A stretch of 64,000 nucleotides of DNA, from positions 41,248-105,247 of the forward strand of contig CAADWS010000099.1 of assembly GCA_900752815.1 (NCBI GenBank). Direction: 5' to 3'. The notes below the pieces were generated by a model that saw only the letters and a program-made list of their open reading frames with translations, did no database searches and was not told the origin of the DNA. This stretch comes from Bacteroidaceae bacterium. Lineage in GTDB: Bacteria; Bacteroidota; Bacteroidia; Bacteroidales; Bacteroidaceae. Positions 16,330 through 25,627 of the stretch are shown piece after piece. How positions within the stretch are numbered: position 1 is the stretch's first letter; each line of letters starts with the position of its first letter. Both the position numbers and the translations under genes were made by a program.

Positions 16330-18348
16330 ATGGCTTTTCGAATTAAGTTATTAGGATTGGTATGTCTTTGGCTAATTGCTGGAGACAAGTCAGTATACGG
16401 ACAACAGTTGTATACTGACTTGGTAAATTTATTTATGGGAACATCTGGCGATCACGGACAGGTATCGCCAGCTGCTACGGTACCTTTCGGTATGGTGGCG
16501 GTCGGACCGGATAGTTCACCCAGACAGCATGCTGGGTATGATTATGCCGAGACAAGGACATCCGGCATTTCCGTCAACCGCCTGTCAGGAGTGGGATGTG
16601 GTGGTTGTGGAGGCAATCTCAGTATTCGGCCGGTTGCCTATGAACAGGAGTGGAAGCGGATCCCGGAAACGAAAACAGCTTCTCCCGGTTATTATTCGGT
16701 AGCATTTGATGATGGAACAACAGTCTGTCTGACAGCTACGGAACGTATGGCCGTGGAGAAATACCATTTTGACCGGAAGAAAAAGGAGCAGGCACTTTAC
16801 GTTGATTTCTTTTCTTCCTTTTCAGGAGCGTCGGCACAGTATAAAAAAGTGTCGGATAATGAAATACAGGGTGTCATACAGGGTGGAAATACTTGTGGAG
16901 TCGGTGCTTACCAATTGGCATTCAGTCTATACACTGATATACCTTTTATTTATACACCGTTAGAGAAGGGTAAAGGAAAGCTTTCGTTTGATAATGTGGA
17001 AGGGGTAGAGGTACGTATTGCCCTCTCTTCTGTTTCTCCAATGGAAGCCTCGTGGGAGGTAAAAGAATCATTGAGGAACGATTTTGACCAATTCCGTAGA
17101 ACGGCATCCGATAAATGGAATGAAGTCTTGTCACGGATAGAGGTGGAAGGAGGGACTGATGAGGAACGTATCCTTTTCTATACTTCATTGTATCGTGCCA
17201 GTCTGAGTCCTCATGAAGTAGCTCGTTCGGGAGAATTCTATCGTGCGACGGACGGTAATCTGCATTTGGCTGACAATAAGACCTTTTATAGTTCATGGTC
17301 TATCTGGGATACGTTCAGGGCCAAGTTCACGCTGTTGAATCTGCTGGTGCCGGACAGGATGCCGGATATTGCCCATTCTCTGTTGCTACTATATCGCAAC
17401 GGCAAGGAAGCCTGGAGTACCTCTTTCGAGCCGACCCCCTCGGTGCGAACTGAACATACGGCAACCGTCTTATTGGACTGTTATCATCGCGGTGTGAAAG
17501 GTATTGATTTCAGTATAGCCTATCAGGCAATGAAAGAAGAGGTGGATGCTCTGAAACCCAAATCGCCCGACCAGCAGATGGAAGCAGTAACTGACTTGTG
17601 GACTTTGTCGCAAATAGCCGCTATTGTGGGACAGACGGAAGATGAACAGAAGTATAAAGCCTTGGCCGAACAACTGTTCGAACAGACCTGGAAAAAAGAA
17701 TTCATGAACATCACGCCGGATTATGCCAAGATGGGAGGAAACGGAATGTATCAGGGAACTGCCTGGCAATATCGATGGGCTGCCCCATTCTATTTGGATA
17801 AGATGAAGGAATGGGTGGGCGAGGAGAAATTGGTAGAGCAACTTTCCTATTTCTTCAACCATTCGTTGTATAACCAGGGGAACGAACCGGACATACATGT
17901 CCCTTATATATTCAATAAACTGGGTAGGCCGGATTTGACCCGCGATATTGTGTACCGCCTGCTGACAGACGATAAGATGGTGCATCTCTATGGCGGTAAT
18001 GCTGAGTTTACTACTCCTTACGTCGGGCGTGCTTTCCGTAACCATCCTGAGGGTTACATGCCAGAGATGGATGAAGATGACGGTACGATGAGCGCGTGGT
18101 ATGCTTTCAGTGCGATGGGGTTGTTCCCCTTGGTGATTGGCAGTGACGAGTACGAGCTGGTTGCTCCTTTGTTCGATAAGGTGGTTTTGTATTTGCCCGA
18201 AGGACGGGATTTGGTAATTACCGCGAAGAACAGGAAGAAGCGGAACAAGGATGCCAAGAAGGTCTTGTTAAACGGGGTGGAGTTGAAGGATTTCTGCCTC
18301 CGCCATGCTGCGCTTGAAAAGGGTGGAACACTGACCTTTGTCTTTTAG
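16330..18348 (+). CDS. GH92 alpha-mannosidase (first copy)
   Basis: A 672-residue secreted protein (signal LLGLVCLWLIAG, cleavage likely near YGQQ). GH92 hallmarks: VNLFMGTSGDHGQVSPAATVPFGM, SVNRLSGVGCGGCGGN, WSIWDTFRAKFTLLNLL, GNGMYQGTAWQYRWA, NQGNEPDIHVPYIFN, and DEDDGTMSAWYAFSAMGLFP. GH92 enzymes are calcium-dependent exo-alpha-mannosidases acting on alpha-1,2, -1,3, -1,4 or mannose-phosphate linkages. It differs from the second copy at two substrate-side motifs: GNEPDIHV here against GNEPGHHT, and DEDDGTMSAW here against GNEDTGQMSAW. So the two copies probably cut different linkages. It is slightly shorter than most family members but shows no obvious gap. Confidence 0.92.
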   Translation: MAFRIKLLGLVCLWLIAGDKSVYGQQLYTDLVNLFMGTSGDHGQVSPAATVPFGMVAVGPDSSPRQHAGYDYAETRTSGISVNRLSGVGCGGCGGNLSIRPVAYEQEWKRIPETKTASPGYYSVAFDDGTTVCLTATERMAVEKYHFDRKKKEQALYVDFFSSFSGASAQYKKVSDNEIQGVIQGGNTCGVGAYQLAFSLYTDIPFIYTPLEKGKGKLSFDNVEGVEVRIALSSVSPMEASWEVKESLRNDFDQFRRTASDKWNEVLSRIEVEGGTDEERILFYTSLYRASLSPHEVARSGEFYRATDGNLHLADNKTFYSSWSIWDTFRAKFTLLNLLVPDRMPDIAHSLLLLYRNGKEAWSTSFEPTPSVRTEHTATVLLDCYHRGVKGIDFSIAYQAMKEEVDALKPKSPDQQMEAVTDLWTLSQIAAIVGQTEDEQKYKALAEQLFEQTWKKEFMNITPDYAKMGGNGMYQGTAWQYRWAAPFYLDKMKEWVGEEKLVEQLSYFFNHSLYNQGNEPDIHVPYIFNKLGRPDLTRDIVYRLLTDDKMVHLYGGNAEFTTPYVGRAFRNHPEGYMPEMDEDDGTMSAWYAFSAMGLFPLVIGSDEYELVAPLFDKVVLYLPEGRDLVITAKNRKKRNKDAKKVLLNGVELKDFCLRHAALEKGGTLTFVF

Positions 18349-18456
18349 TTTCAAAAGGCCACAGCGTGACATTGCCCGATGGGGTACAGATGTGTACGCA
18401 TATAAACGAATGCTAAGTATTGAATTTGAATCTAAACTTGAAAAATAGAAGAATCT

Positions 18457-21435
18457 ATGAAATGGAAACAGATAACCGTATTGGCGGTATTGACGACATC
18501 CTGCTTGTTGGCGGAAGCGAAAGTAAAACCTATTGTACATTATAACTTTGGAAAATCAGGGAATGTCACCTATGCTGTGGCTCCGGAGCGGTTGGAACCG
18601 GTGACGGGAAAAGGCTCGCTGGTGGCGGTGGGGCGACCTGTCTTCTATGCCGATGCACCCGGCGACAAGAAGATGAAAGGTGAAGGCGGAATCCTGTTTA
18701 ACGGCGATGGCGACGGATATAAACAGGCATCAGCCGTAGGTATTCCAACCGACAATCAGGTATTGGAAGTATGGGTTAAGCCCAGGCTGAATACCCAATT
18801 GAGTGAAAAAGAAAATCAGCAGGCACAGGTGCTACTTTCCAATGGGACAGCTAAAGAAGGATATGTGTTTGTTCATCAGAAAGGGCATTGGTATCTTATC
18901 TCCGGCGGTTCGGGACGGGTAGAAGTCGGGGAGGTGTCTCATAACGCCTGGACGCATCTGGCCATGGTGGTGGAAGATGGAAAAGGTTCTGTCTGGATAA
19001 ATGGGAAGAAGACCGGGACATTCAAACCGACTAAAACCTTGGCACCGCATTTCTCCATCGCTGTTTCGGAAGATGGAAAAGAGGCTTTTTACGGCGAAGT
19101 CTATGAGGTAAGGTACAGTACGTTTGCTACGGGTAAGTTTGATCCGGAGTCTGATTTCCTGCTGGATTATAAAAAGCTCAAAGAGACCGGTAAGCAACGC
19201 TTGGCCGAACGCCGTGCCTTGGTGCAACAACTGGAACAGGCGGGTGAGGGCAAGAAGGTCGTAGCGGAGCTTCCCGCTGTCTGTCAGGAAAAGGACTGGC
19301 TGATCAGTCAGATAGAGGAACCGGCCTGTTTGTATGTACAGCAGTCGGAAGATGGGGTAACATCCAGTTTCCAGTTGAATAACGGGTTGATTTCACGTAC
19401 TTTTTATGTCGGCGAGAATATTGCCTGTGTAGGATATAAGAATCTTTCGAATGGGGCCGAGTATTTGCGGGCGGTGAAGCCGGAAGCACGTGTTTGTATT
19501 GACAGCGTATGGTATGAAGTCGGCGGATTGAAAGGACAGCCGGAATTGTCTTATCTGTTGGATAGTTGGTATACGGAAATGGAGGCATCCGACTTGGCGT
19601 TTACACTGGCGAAAGTGGAAACCGGGCTTCCGCTGATGCGCTATCCGTGGACACCGAAGTATAATGCCGTTCCGGCAGACTGGCCTGCCAAGGGCCTGCG
19701 CATGGAGATGACTTTTGTACCGACCGAAAGCATGGTGGATGTGAAAGATATGCAGGTGAAGGTCAACTATGAAATCTATCAGGGCTTGCCTGTAATCGCC
19801 AAATGGATAGAGGTGATTAATGAAGGCGAAAAGGAAGTGTTGTTGAACGATATGGAGTGTGAGGTACTGGCTGTCAACCAGGATCAGGTGAAACGTCTGC
19901 ATGTGGAGAGTGATTTCTCCTTTGCGTTGGTCAATGCGGATCTGGAGGGTAGTGCGTTGATGCATTATGCCGGTACTCCCAAACCTTATCACGTGGGTGG
20001 TTCTACAACCAAATGGACGGTCGACAAAGACTATAATACCTGGGCCAGCCATAATCAGGCAGAGGACAAGTTCCTGGGTTTCCCACATCATAATTTGTTG
20101 TTGAGCAAACTGCCGATGGGACCTTATACGAAAGTTGACCGGGAGGCTCCCTTCAAATCGTACATTACCTTCGAATTGTTGCAGGATAGCGATGACCGTG
20201 AGCGGCAGTCACTCGGCCATCGTCGGATGTATAAGAAGTTGGCTCCGCAGACCACCGAGTCACTGATTGCCGGAGGCATCACTTCGCACGATGAAGCGAA
20301 GCTGAAAGGGTTTATCGACCAGATGGCGGAACTGGGCCTCGAGCAGTTGGATATTATGGCATGGCCGGGCATCAGCCATGATAACCTGGATTCTACTTAT
20401 GTACAGTTGTGGCGAAGGGTGGCTACATACGCCAAAGAGCGTGGTATCGTGATGGGTGGTTACGAATTGCAGGTGGCCTCTCGCGGACGAGGAGCTGAGG
20501 TGGATTGTATCCATCCGGAGACCGGCAAGCCGGGTAGCCTTTTCGGGCAGAGTGTCTGCATTGCCAGCGGGTGGAAAGACACTTATTATCCGAAGATGTG
20601 GGAGTTCTTCGATAAAACTGGATTCATGACGTATAATATGGACGGTCCGTATCACGGCGACCCGTGTGCCTCTACGGTTCATCCGCATCATATGCGGTTG
20701 GAAGATTCGCAGTGGCAGCAATGGAAGACGCAGGTAGAGGTCATTCATGAACTGAAACATAGAGGAATGTACGTCCCTATTCCGGACTGGTATTTCCTCA
20801 ACGGACAAAACGCTACTGGAATGGGATACCGTGAAGCCAGTGCCAACCTGACTCCGCAACAGCAACTCTTGTTGGGCCGACAGTATATCTATGACGGAAC
20901 CTGGCATAAGATCCCGACGATGGGATGGATGACTTTGCAGCTGGTCGGCTTCTATACAAATGATCCGCGTGTAGGGTTAGAGCCTTTATGTGACAATTTA
21001 GACCGCTATGAAGCGCAGCTGATGCAGTTTCTGGGAAGCGGATGCCACCTGACTATCCGCGGAAATCGCTTGTATGATACGCCGGAAACGAAGCAGATGG
21101 TGTCTCGTTGTATCAATTGGTTTAAGGAATACCGCGACATATTGACTTCCGATATTATCCATGTCAGCCGTCCGACCGGTCGCGACCTGGACTGCATGAT
21201 GCACGTGAATCCTTTCATCCGTCATAAAGGGATGGTGGTTGTGTTCAATCCGACCGACAGGGATATCACGAAAGAGATGCGTCTGCCGCTGTATTATACG
21301 GGCTTGAAGGATAAGGCTACAGTTACCTCTTCAGACGGAAGCAGGCAGAACTTTTCGTTGAACCAGAAAGGTGAATTACTGCTGCCGGTCTCGATAAAGG
21401 CGCAGGGCATTTCCTGGTATCTGATAGAAGAATAG
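18457..21435 (+). CDS. LamG-domain protein with a GH27/GH36-like TIM barrel, family not assigned
   Basis: A 992-residue secreted protein (signal ITVLAVLTTSCLLAEA). Residues about 80-230 form a LamG/concanavalin-like lectin domain (ILFNGDGDGY, LEVWVKPRLN, HNAWTHLAMVVEDGKGSVWINGK). A beta-sandwich follows (about 290-610: FQLNNGLISRTFYVG, VNYEIYQGLPVIAKWIEVIN), then a barrel (about 640-900). The sandwich-then-barrel order and FMTYNMDGPYHGDPCAS, with an aspartate after a strand, recall clan GH-D alpha-galactosidases, where that aspartate is the nucleophile. I do not see the standard GH27 or GH36 signature, so I leave the family open. It is intact, on the same strand as its neighbours, and between two GH92 genes, which makes a retaining glycosidase acting on a mannan side chain plausible. 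Confidence 0.65.
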   Translation: MKWKQITVLAVLTTSCLLAEAKVKPIVHYNFGKSGNVTYAVAPERLEPVTGKGSLVAVGRPVFYADAPGDKKMKGEGGILFNGDGDGYKQASAVGIPTDNQVLEVWVKPRLNTQLSEKENQQAQVLLSNGTAKEGYVFVHQKGHWYLISGGSGRVEVGEVSHNAWTHLAMVVEDGKGSVWINGKKTGTFKPTKTLAPHFSIAVSEDGKEAFYGEVYEVRYSTFATGKFDPESDFLLDYKKLKETGKQRLAERRALVQQLEQAGEGKKVVAELPAVCQEKDWLISQIEEPACLYVQQSEDGVTSSFQLNNGLISRTFYVGENIACVGYKNLSNGAEYLRAVKPEARVCIDSVWYEVGGLKGQPELSYLLDSWYTEMEASDLAFTLAKVETGLPLMRYPWTPKYNAVPADWPAKGLRMEMTFVPTESMVDVKDMQVKVNYEIYQGLPVIAKWIEVINEGEKEVLLNDMECEVLAVNQDQVKRLHVESDFSFALVNADLEGSALMHYAGTPKPYHVGGSTTKWTVDKDYNTWASHNQAEDKFLGFPHHNLLLSKLPMGPYTKVDREAPFKSYITFELLQDSDDRERQSLGHRRMYKKLAPQTTESLIAGGITSHDEAKLKGFIDQMAELGLEQLDIMAWPGISHDNLDSTYVQLWRRVATYAKERGIVMGGYELQVASRGRGAEVDCIHPETGKPGSLFGQSVCIASGWKDTYYPKMWEFFDKTGFMTYNMDGPYHGDPCASTVHPHHMRLEDSQWQQWKTQVEVIHELKHRGMYVPIPDWYFLNGQNATGMGYREASANLTPQQQLLLGRQYIYDGTWHKIPTMGWMTLQLVGFYTNDPRVGLEPLCDNLDRYEAQLMQFLGSGCHLTIRGNRLYDTPETKQMVSRCINWFKEYRDILTSDIIHVSRPTGRDLDCMMHVNPFIRHKGMVVVFNPTDRDITKEMRLPLYYTGLKDKATVTSSDGSRQNFSLNQKGELLLPVSIKAQGISWYLIEE

Positions 21436-21462
21436 AGTATAGGATGAAATAAGGAGATGGAT

Positions 21463-23715
21463 ATGAGAAAGTTATTGCTATTACTGATTGGTGGAATCGT
21501 TTGTGTTTTGTTGGTAACAGGATGCAAAGAAACCGGTCATTCGAATAATCGTTATGTCAATAAATGGATTGGTACGGCTTCGGATGGTAGAGTTACTCCG
21601 GTCGCTTCCGTGCCGTTCGGTATGATGCAAATCGGTGCGGACACGCGGTCTTGCGGCTCCGGATATCATTATGATGACTCCTCTGTGCTGGGATTCAGTC
21701 ACCTGCATAAAAGTGGGGGTGGATGTGCCGATTTCTTGGATATCCTGTTTATGCCGTTACCTCTGAATGAGGCAGTGGACGGTGACAGATTGTATTCCAA
21801 GCAATACCAGGCGGCATTGTCTCACCAGGAAGAAAAGGCGGAACCGGGATACTATTCGGTCAATCTGTATAACAAGCAGCTGACGGTGGAGCTGACCGCT
21901 TCCCGTCGTTGCGGAATCCAGCGATATCGGTATACTTCCGGAGGGGTGATACCGGTAGTGGTAGATTTGAACTATGGTTCGGAATGTGCCTGTACCATCC
22001 AACCCGAGCACGATGTAGATACGGTCTATATATCTGCATTCGAGCTAGTGGACTCGTGTACGATTCGCGGTTATCGCTTCTCGAACGGTTGGACACCGGG
22101 ACAACAGGTATATTTCTATTCCCGTTTCTCATCACCGATCAAAACTTGTGCTTTGTATGTCGATGACCGTCGTATAGCGGAAACTTCCTTTGCCGAAGGA
22201 CGAAACATAAAAGCTTTACTTTCTTTTGAGAATGAATGTGGAGAGTTGACAGTAAAGACGGCACTTTCTTCGGTAAGCATGGAGGGAGCGGCAGCTAATT
22301 TGTTGACGGAAGTCCGGGATAAGGCATTCGAAGAGGTGAGACAGGCAGCCTTTGAGTCATGGAGTCGGGTGCTGGGACAGATAGAGGTGGAGACCGACGA
22401 TCCGAAGAAGAAGGAACTTTTCTATACCTCGTTGCACAATGTCATGCTGTATCCGTTTCTGATGTCGGATGTGGACAACCGTTTCCGAGGACCGGATTAC
22501 CAGGTGCACCAGACCGATGGTTTTGACTACTATGGAGGTGTGGTCGGACTTTGGGATACATTTCGGGCGGCTTGTCCGCTGTTGGCAATGCTGAATCCGG
22601 AAGTAACAAATGATTATGTCAAGACGTTGCTGGAACATTATAAATATGCCGGACAGCTGCCGATATGGACGTTGTGGGGCATAGAAAATTATCAAATGAC
22701 AGGAATCCACTCGTTGCCGGTGATAACGAACGCTTACTTGAACGGGGTGCGAGACTTTGACACCCGGTTGGCTTTAGAGGCCATGGTAACTTCGGCCATG
22801 AAAGATACGTGCGGTTATTCCATGGGTTATTTTGTCGGTCTGGAAAACTATAAGAAGTATGGCTATGTGCCTTGCGATCTGGAAATGGAGTCGGTGGCAC
22901 GTACGCTGGAATATGCGTTTGATGATTATGCGCTGGCTCGTTTTGCCGAGGCTGTCGGTGCGGAGCAAGAGGCTGTTCGCTTCATGAATCGCTCGTCCAA
23001 CTATCGCAATGTCATCGACCCTGTCACCTTGCTGGCACGGGGACGAACGAAAGACGGCGGTTGGCGTACACCGTTCGATCCGTTAGCTTCTTCGCACCGT
23101 CGGGACGATTATTGCGAGGGGAACGGATGGCAGTGGACTTTTTTTGTGCCGCATGACGTAGAAGGACTGGCTAGTCTGCTGGACGGTAAAAAAGCATTGG
23201 AGGCTCGATTGGACACACTTTTCAGTATGTCTTCCGAATTGCGGGGAGACAATGTTTCCGGGGATATTACCGGACTGATTGGGCAGTATGCACATGGAAA
23301 TGAGCCGGGGCATCATACCATATATATGTATAATCGGGTAGGTCGTCCTGACAAGACACAGAAGTATGTCAACCAAGTGTTGACCACTCTCTATGACAAC
23401 ACTCCGGCAGGTATTTGCGGCAATGAAGATACTGGACAGATGAGTGCCTGGTATGTTTTTAGTTCGTTAGGCTTCTATCCGATGAATCCGGCTTCCGGAC
23501 AATATGAGTTGGGTGCGCCCTTGTTCCGGAAGGCTGTAATCAGACTGGCTTCGGGCAAGAAACTGGTTATCCGGGCAGACAACCTGTCGGATGAGAACAT
23601 TTATGTAGATAAGGTTTATCTGAACGGGCAGCTTCTGGACCGTACGTACATTACGTTCGAGGAAGTACAGCAGGGCGGCGAACTTCGTTTTGAAATGAAA
23701 GGGGATGATTTATAA
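21463..23715 (+). CDS. GH92 alpha-mannosidase lipoprotein (second copy)
   Basis: About 750 residues. I prefer the ATG at 21463 because AAGGAG at 21451-21456 is then well spaced; the ATG at 21457 abuts it. The signal has a lipobox (LLVTGC), so the enzyme is membrane-anchored. GH92 motifs: NKWIGTASDGRVTPVASVPFGM, GLWDTFRAACPLLAMLNP, GNGWQWTFFVPHDVEGL, GNEPGHHTIYMYN (general acid glutamate) and CGNEDTGQMSAWYVFSSLGFYP (general base region). The EPGHH form is the common one in characterised exo-mannosidases of the family. It is the last gene of the glycosidase block and is followed by a strong terminator at 23834. Confidence 0.93.
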   Translation: MRKLLLLLIGGIVCVLLVTGCKETGHSNNRYVNKWIGTASDGRVTPVASVPFGMMQIGADTRSCGSGYHYDDSSVLGFSHLHKSGGGCADFLDILFMPLPLNEAVDGDRLYSKQYQAALSHQEEKAEPGYYSVNLYNKQLTVELTASRRCGIQRYRYTSGGVIPVVVDLNYGSECACTIQPEHDVDTVYISAFELVDSCTIRGYRFSNGWTPGQQVYFYSRFSSPIKTCALYVDDRRIAETSFAEGRNIKALLSFENECGELTVKTALSSVSMEGAAANLLTEVRDKAFEEVRQAAFESWSRVLGQIEVETDDPKKKELFYTSLHNVMLYPFLMSDVDNRFRGPDYQVHQTDGFDYYGGVVGLWDTFRAACPLLAMLNPEVTNDYVKTLLEHYKYAGQLPIWTLWGIENYQMTGIHSLPVITNAYLNGVRDFDTRLALEAMVTSAMKDTCGYSMGYFVGLENYKKYGYVPCDLEMESVARTLEYAFDDYALARFAEAVGAEQEAVRFMNRSSNYRNVIDPVTLLARGRTKDGGWRTPFDPLASSHRRDDYCEGNGWQWTFFVPHDVEGLASLLDGKKALEARLDTLFSMSSELRGDNVSGDITGLIGQYAHGNEPGHHTIYMYNRVGRPDKTQKYVNQVLTTLYDNTPAGICGNEDTGQMSAWYVFSSLGFYPMNPASGQYELGAPLFRKAVIRLASGKKLVIRADNLSDENIYVDKVYLNGQLLDRTYITFEEVQQGGELRFEMKGDDL

Positions 23716-23833
23716 ATAAGAGCTAAAGGCTTTGTAATAGGTTTCCATTTAAGAATCAGAGGACATGTCGGAACTCAATTTTTGAAGACATGAATTTATG
23801 ATTTAAGATCGGACATCCTAAAGGACGAAAGAA

Positions 23834-23880
23834 GGGGGTGTATCAAACTCTGTATGGAGTGATGATACACCCCCTTTTTA
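23834..23880 (+). terminator. Intrinsic terminator after GH92
   Basis: A perfect 12-bp stem (23834-23845 with 23863-23874, sequence GGGGGTGTATCA and its complement) with a 17-nt loop and five Ts at 23875-23879. It sits about 120 bp after the last glycosidase gene and would end that operon. A relic insertion-sequence end is a less likely reading. Confidence 0.8.
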
Positions 23881-24299
23881 AGGTTATGATTGCAAACTGT
23901 AACTTTTCGAAGTGACTATTTGTAAATGGAAACATTAATAAGACTTTTCTTTTATTTCAGCTCCTATTTTCTTTCATTCTTCTATCAGACCGGCTTAATT
24001 GTCTGCTCTGATATATAAAGGCAACTCCAACAGGCTTCATTCCCAGGTTTTCCATTGACCATTCTTCGTTCGCCGACTCTGAATGAAGAATTCAGCACTG
24101 CTGTTATTACCGATATCTCTTCTTGAAACAGGCCGAAAAGAAACTTAGCTACAAAGAGTTTGTTTTATGCAAAACGCAGAGAATCAGTGAAATATAATCC
24201 AATCAGGTGGACTTGTTTTTATGTGGAAATTAAGTCCACCTATTTCACCTCCAGTAAGATGCGGTATTTTGCTTCAATTTGCGGTATGGATAAAAAGAA

Positions 24300-24332
24300 A
24301 AACCGCTGATAATCAATCATTATCAGCGGTTT
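24300..24332 (-). terminator. Terminator of tRNA-Lys
   Basis: AACCGCTGATAAT and its exact complement form a 13-bp stem with a 5-nt loop (CAATC). On the minus strand it is followed by a T-rich run (TTTTTCTTTTT), placing an intrinsic terminator about 25 bp beyond the 3' end of the tRNA. It may also act on the plus strand. Confidence 0.85.
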
Positions 24333-24356
24333 TCATTGTTTTGCTTTTTGTTTGAG

Positions 24357-24429
24357 TGATTCGCTTGGGGTTCGAACCCAAGACCCCAACATTAAAAGTG
24401 TTGTGCTCTACCTGCTGAGCTAGCGAATC
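24357..24429 (-). tRNA. tRNA-Lys (TTT)
   Basis: Read on the minus strand, GATTCGC at the 5' end pairs with GCGAATC at the 3' end (7-bp acceptor stem), with discriminator A. The D-arm begins TAGCTCAGCAGGTAGAGC, the anticodon loop is CTTTTAA with anticodon TTT, and the T-arm contains GGGTTCGAACCC. CCA is not encoded. A consensus promoter lies upstream and a hairpin terminator downstream, so it is a single-gene unit. It marks the right end of the low-GC glycosidase block; no duplicated 3' segment of this tRNA was found at the left junction. Confidence 0.97.
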
Positions 24430-24456
24430 GACCTTGTTTATTGCTGTTAAGCGGTG

Positions 24457-24488
24457 CAAAGGTAAGCACTTTTTCTGGTACTTCCAAA
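24457..24488 (-). promoter_or_regulatory. Promoter of tRNA-Lys
   Basis: On the minus strand TTTG (24485-24488) and TACCTTTG (24457-24464) are separated by exactly 20 nt, matching the Bacteroidetes housekeeping promoter. The -33 element sits in AATTTGGA, the same extended form seen in the four hairpin-RNA promoters. Confidence 0.85.
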
Positions 24489-24553
24489 TTTTTTTCCAAA
24501 AAAACGAGGAAACAGTACTATTTCGTTAGTGAAAATGGTGTCTGTTGTCCACT

Positions 24554-25627
24554 TTATTCTTGCAGTTGCGGTTCGTGAAGAACGTAGCGGCGGTAGTAAA
24601 TCAGTGCCATGGTGGTGACGGGAAGGGAAAGAATCAGCCCCATGATGCCCAGCAGACTGCCGCCGATGGAAAGGGTGAGCAGGATGACGGCGGGCGAAAG
24701 TCCCATGATGCGTCCCATGATGTGAGGCGTGACCAGCACATCCTGGATAATCTGCACGACGATGTAGACTACGAGCATGCCGATAATCAGCCACCAGAAA
24801 TTTTGCCCGGTGTCGATGGCCCGCAGCAGAGCGAGCAAAACGCCAGGCACCATGCCGACTACCTGCAGGTAGGGTACGAAACTGATGACACCGATGAAGG
24901 TGCCCAGGCCCAGCGGCATGGGAAAGTCGAACAGCCAGAAGCCGACGGAGAACAGCACGCAATTACTGAGCGCAATGAGTAACTGGCCGCGGAAGTAGCC
25001 GCAGAAATAGCGTTCCACATCGCTGACAAAAGTGCGTGCAAACGTCTGGTAGCGCTCGGGTATGTAGGTAATCCAGATGCGGGCGTAGTGGTCATAGTCG
25101 AGCATGAGGAAGAAAAGGTAAAGCAGACTGATGAGCGATGCCACCATGCTGAATATGGCGGATGCAGTTGAGTAAACAACTTCCATGATATCTGGAAAAA
25201 TGCTTTTGAACGTTTCCATCAAGTCGCCTTTGGTAAGATACCGTTTGAGCTCCGGCATGTCGAAAGTATCGCGGAAAAAATCGTATACAGCCGAAGGTAT
25301 GGTGGAATTGTGGCCGCGTGCTTCGTAGTATCGCTGGAAGACGTACTCCAGATGACTGCATTCCTCCAGTATGGGGGGCACAATGAGGAAGAAAAGTCCT
25401 ACGAGGCAACCGATAAAAAGCAGAAGGGTCAGGATAACGGCAATGACGCGGAAGCGGATGCGGCACTGATGTTGCAGAAAATTCACCACCGGGTTGAGCA
25501 GATAGGCCAGTAGCCATGCCGCGAAAAAGGGAATGACAACGGCTGAGACCAGCCAGAGCAGATACAGCGCAACCGCCAGTCCGCCGGCCAGCAGTAAAGG
25601 GCGTGCATAGTTCTTGTTTTCTCTCAT
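24554..25627 (-). CDS. AI-2E family transporter (UPF0118/PerM-like permease)
   Basis: A 357-residue inner-membrane protein with about eight hydrophobic segments. The start MRENKNYARPLLLAGG at 25625-25627 leads straight into the first helix; the open frame continues upstream, but that part is polar and unlike a membrane protein. Family features are FAAWLLAYLLNPVVNFLQ near the N-terminus, a central soluble stretch, and late helices with GTFIGVISFVPYLQVVGMVPG and HIMGRIMGLSPAVILLTLSIGGSLLGIMGLI (conserved glycine/proline pattern). Members have been linked to export of AI-2, Na+/H+ exchange or other solutes; the substrate is open. It is divergent from rsmI with a leader of about 260 nt. Confidence 0.9.
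   Translation of the reverse strand: MRENKNYARPLLLAGGLAVALYLLWLVSAVVIPFFAAWLLAYLLNPVVNFLQHQCRIRFRVIAVILTLLLFIGCLVGLFFLIVPPILEECSHLEYVFQRYYEARGHNSTIPSAVYDFFRDTFDMPELKRYLTKGDLMETFKSIFPDIMEVVYSTASAIFSMVASLISLLYLFFLMLDYDHYARIWITYIPERYQTFARTFVSDVERYFCGYFRGQLLIALSNCVLFSVGFWLFDFPMPLGLGTFIGVISFVPYLQVVGMVPGVLLALLRAIDTGQNFWWLIIGMLVVYIVVQIIQDVLVTPHIMGRIMGLSPAVILLTLSIGGSLLGIMGLILSLPVTTMALIYYRRYVLHEPQLQE

Larger units (their letters stand above)
23716..24356. other. AT-rich right edge of the glycosidase block, no gene seen
   Basis: No coding region is recognised. The stretch holds the GH92 terminator (23834-23880), a 10-bp inverted repeat (24205-24214 with 24232-24241, loop 17 nt, core AGGTGGACTT) of unknown role, and the terminator of tRNA-Lys (24300-24332). 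No integrase, transposase or clear insertion-sequence end was found, although base composition marks it as part of the low-GC block. Confidence 0.5.

Noticed and set aside
23834..23880. Possible insertion-sequence end (GGGGGTGTATCA palindrome)
   Set aside because: A stem followed by five Ts just after an operon is fully explained as a terminator, and no transposase or matching second end is nearby.
24205..24241. 10-bp inverted repeat AGGTGGACTT as a terminator or IS end
   Set aside because: There is no T-tract and no adjacent gene end, and no second copy; I could not assign a role.
24357..24429. tRNA-Lys as a proven attachment site for an integrated island
   Set aside because: Only its position suggests this. 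I found no second copy of the tRNA 3' end at the left junction and no integrase, so it stays a possibility.
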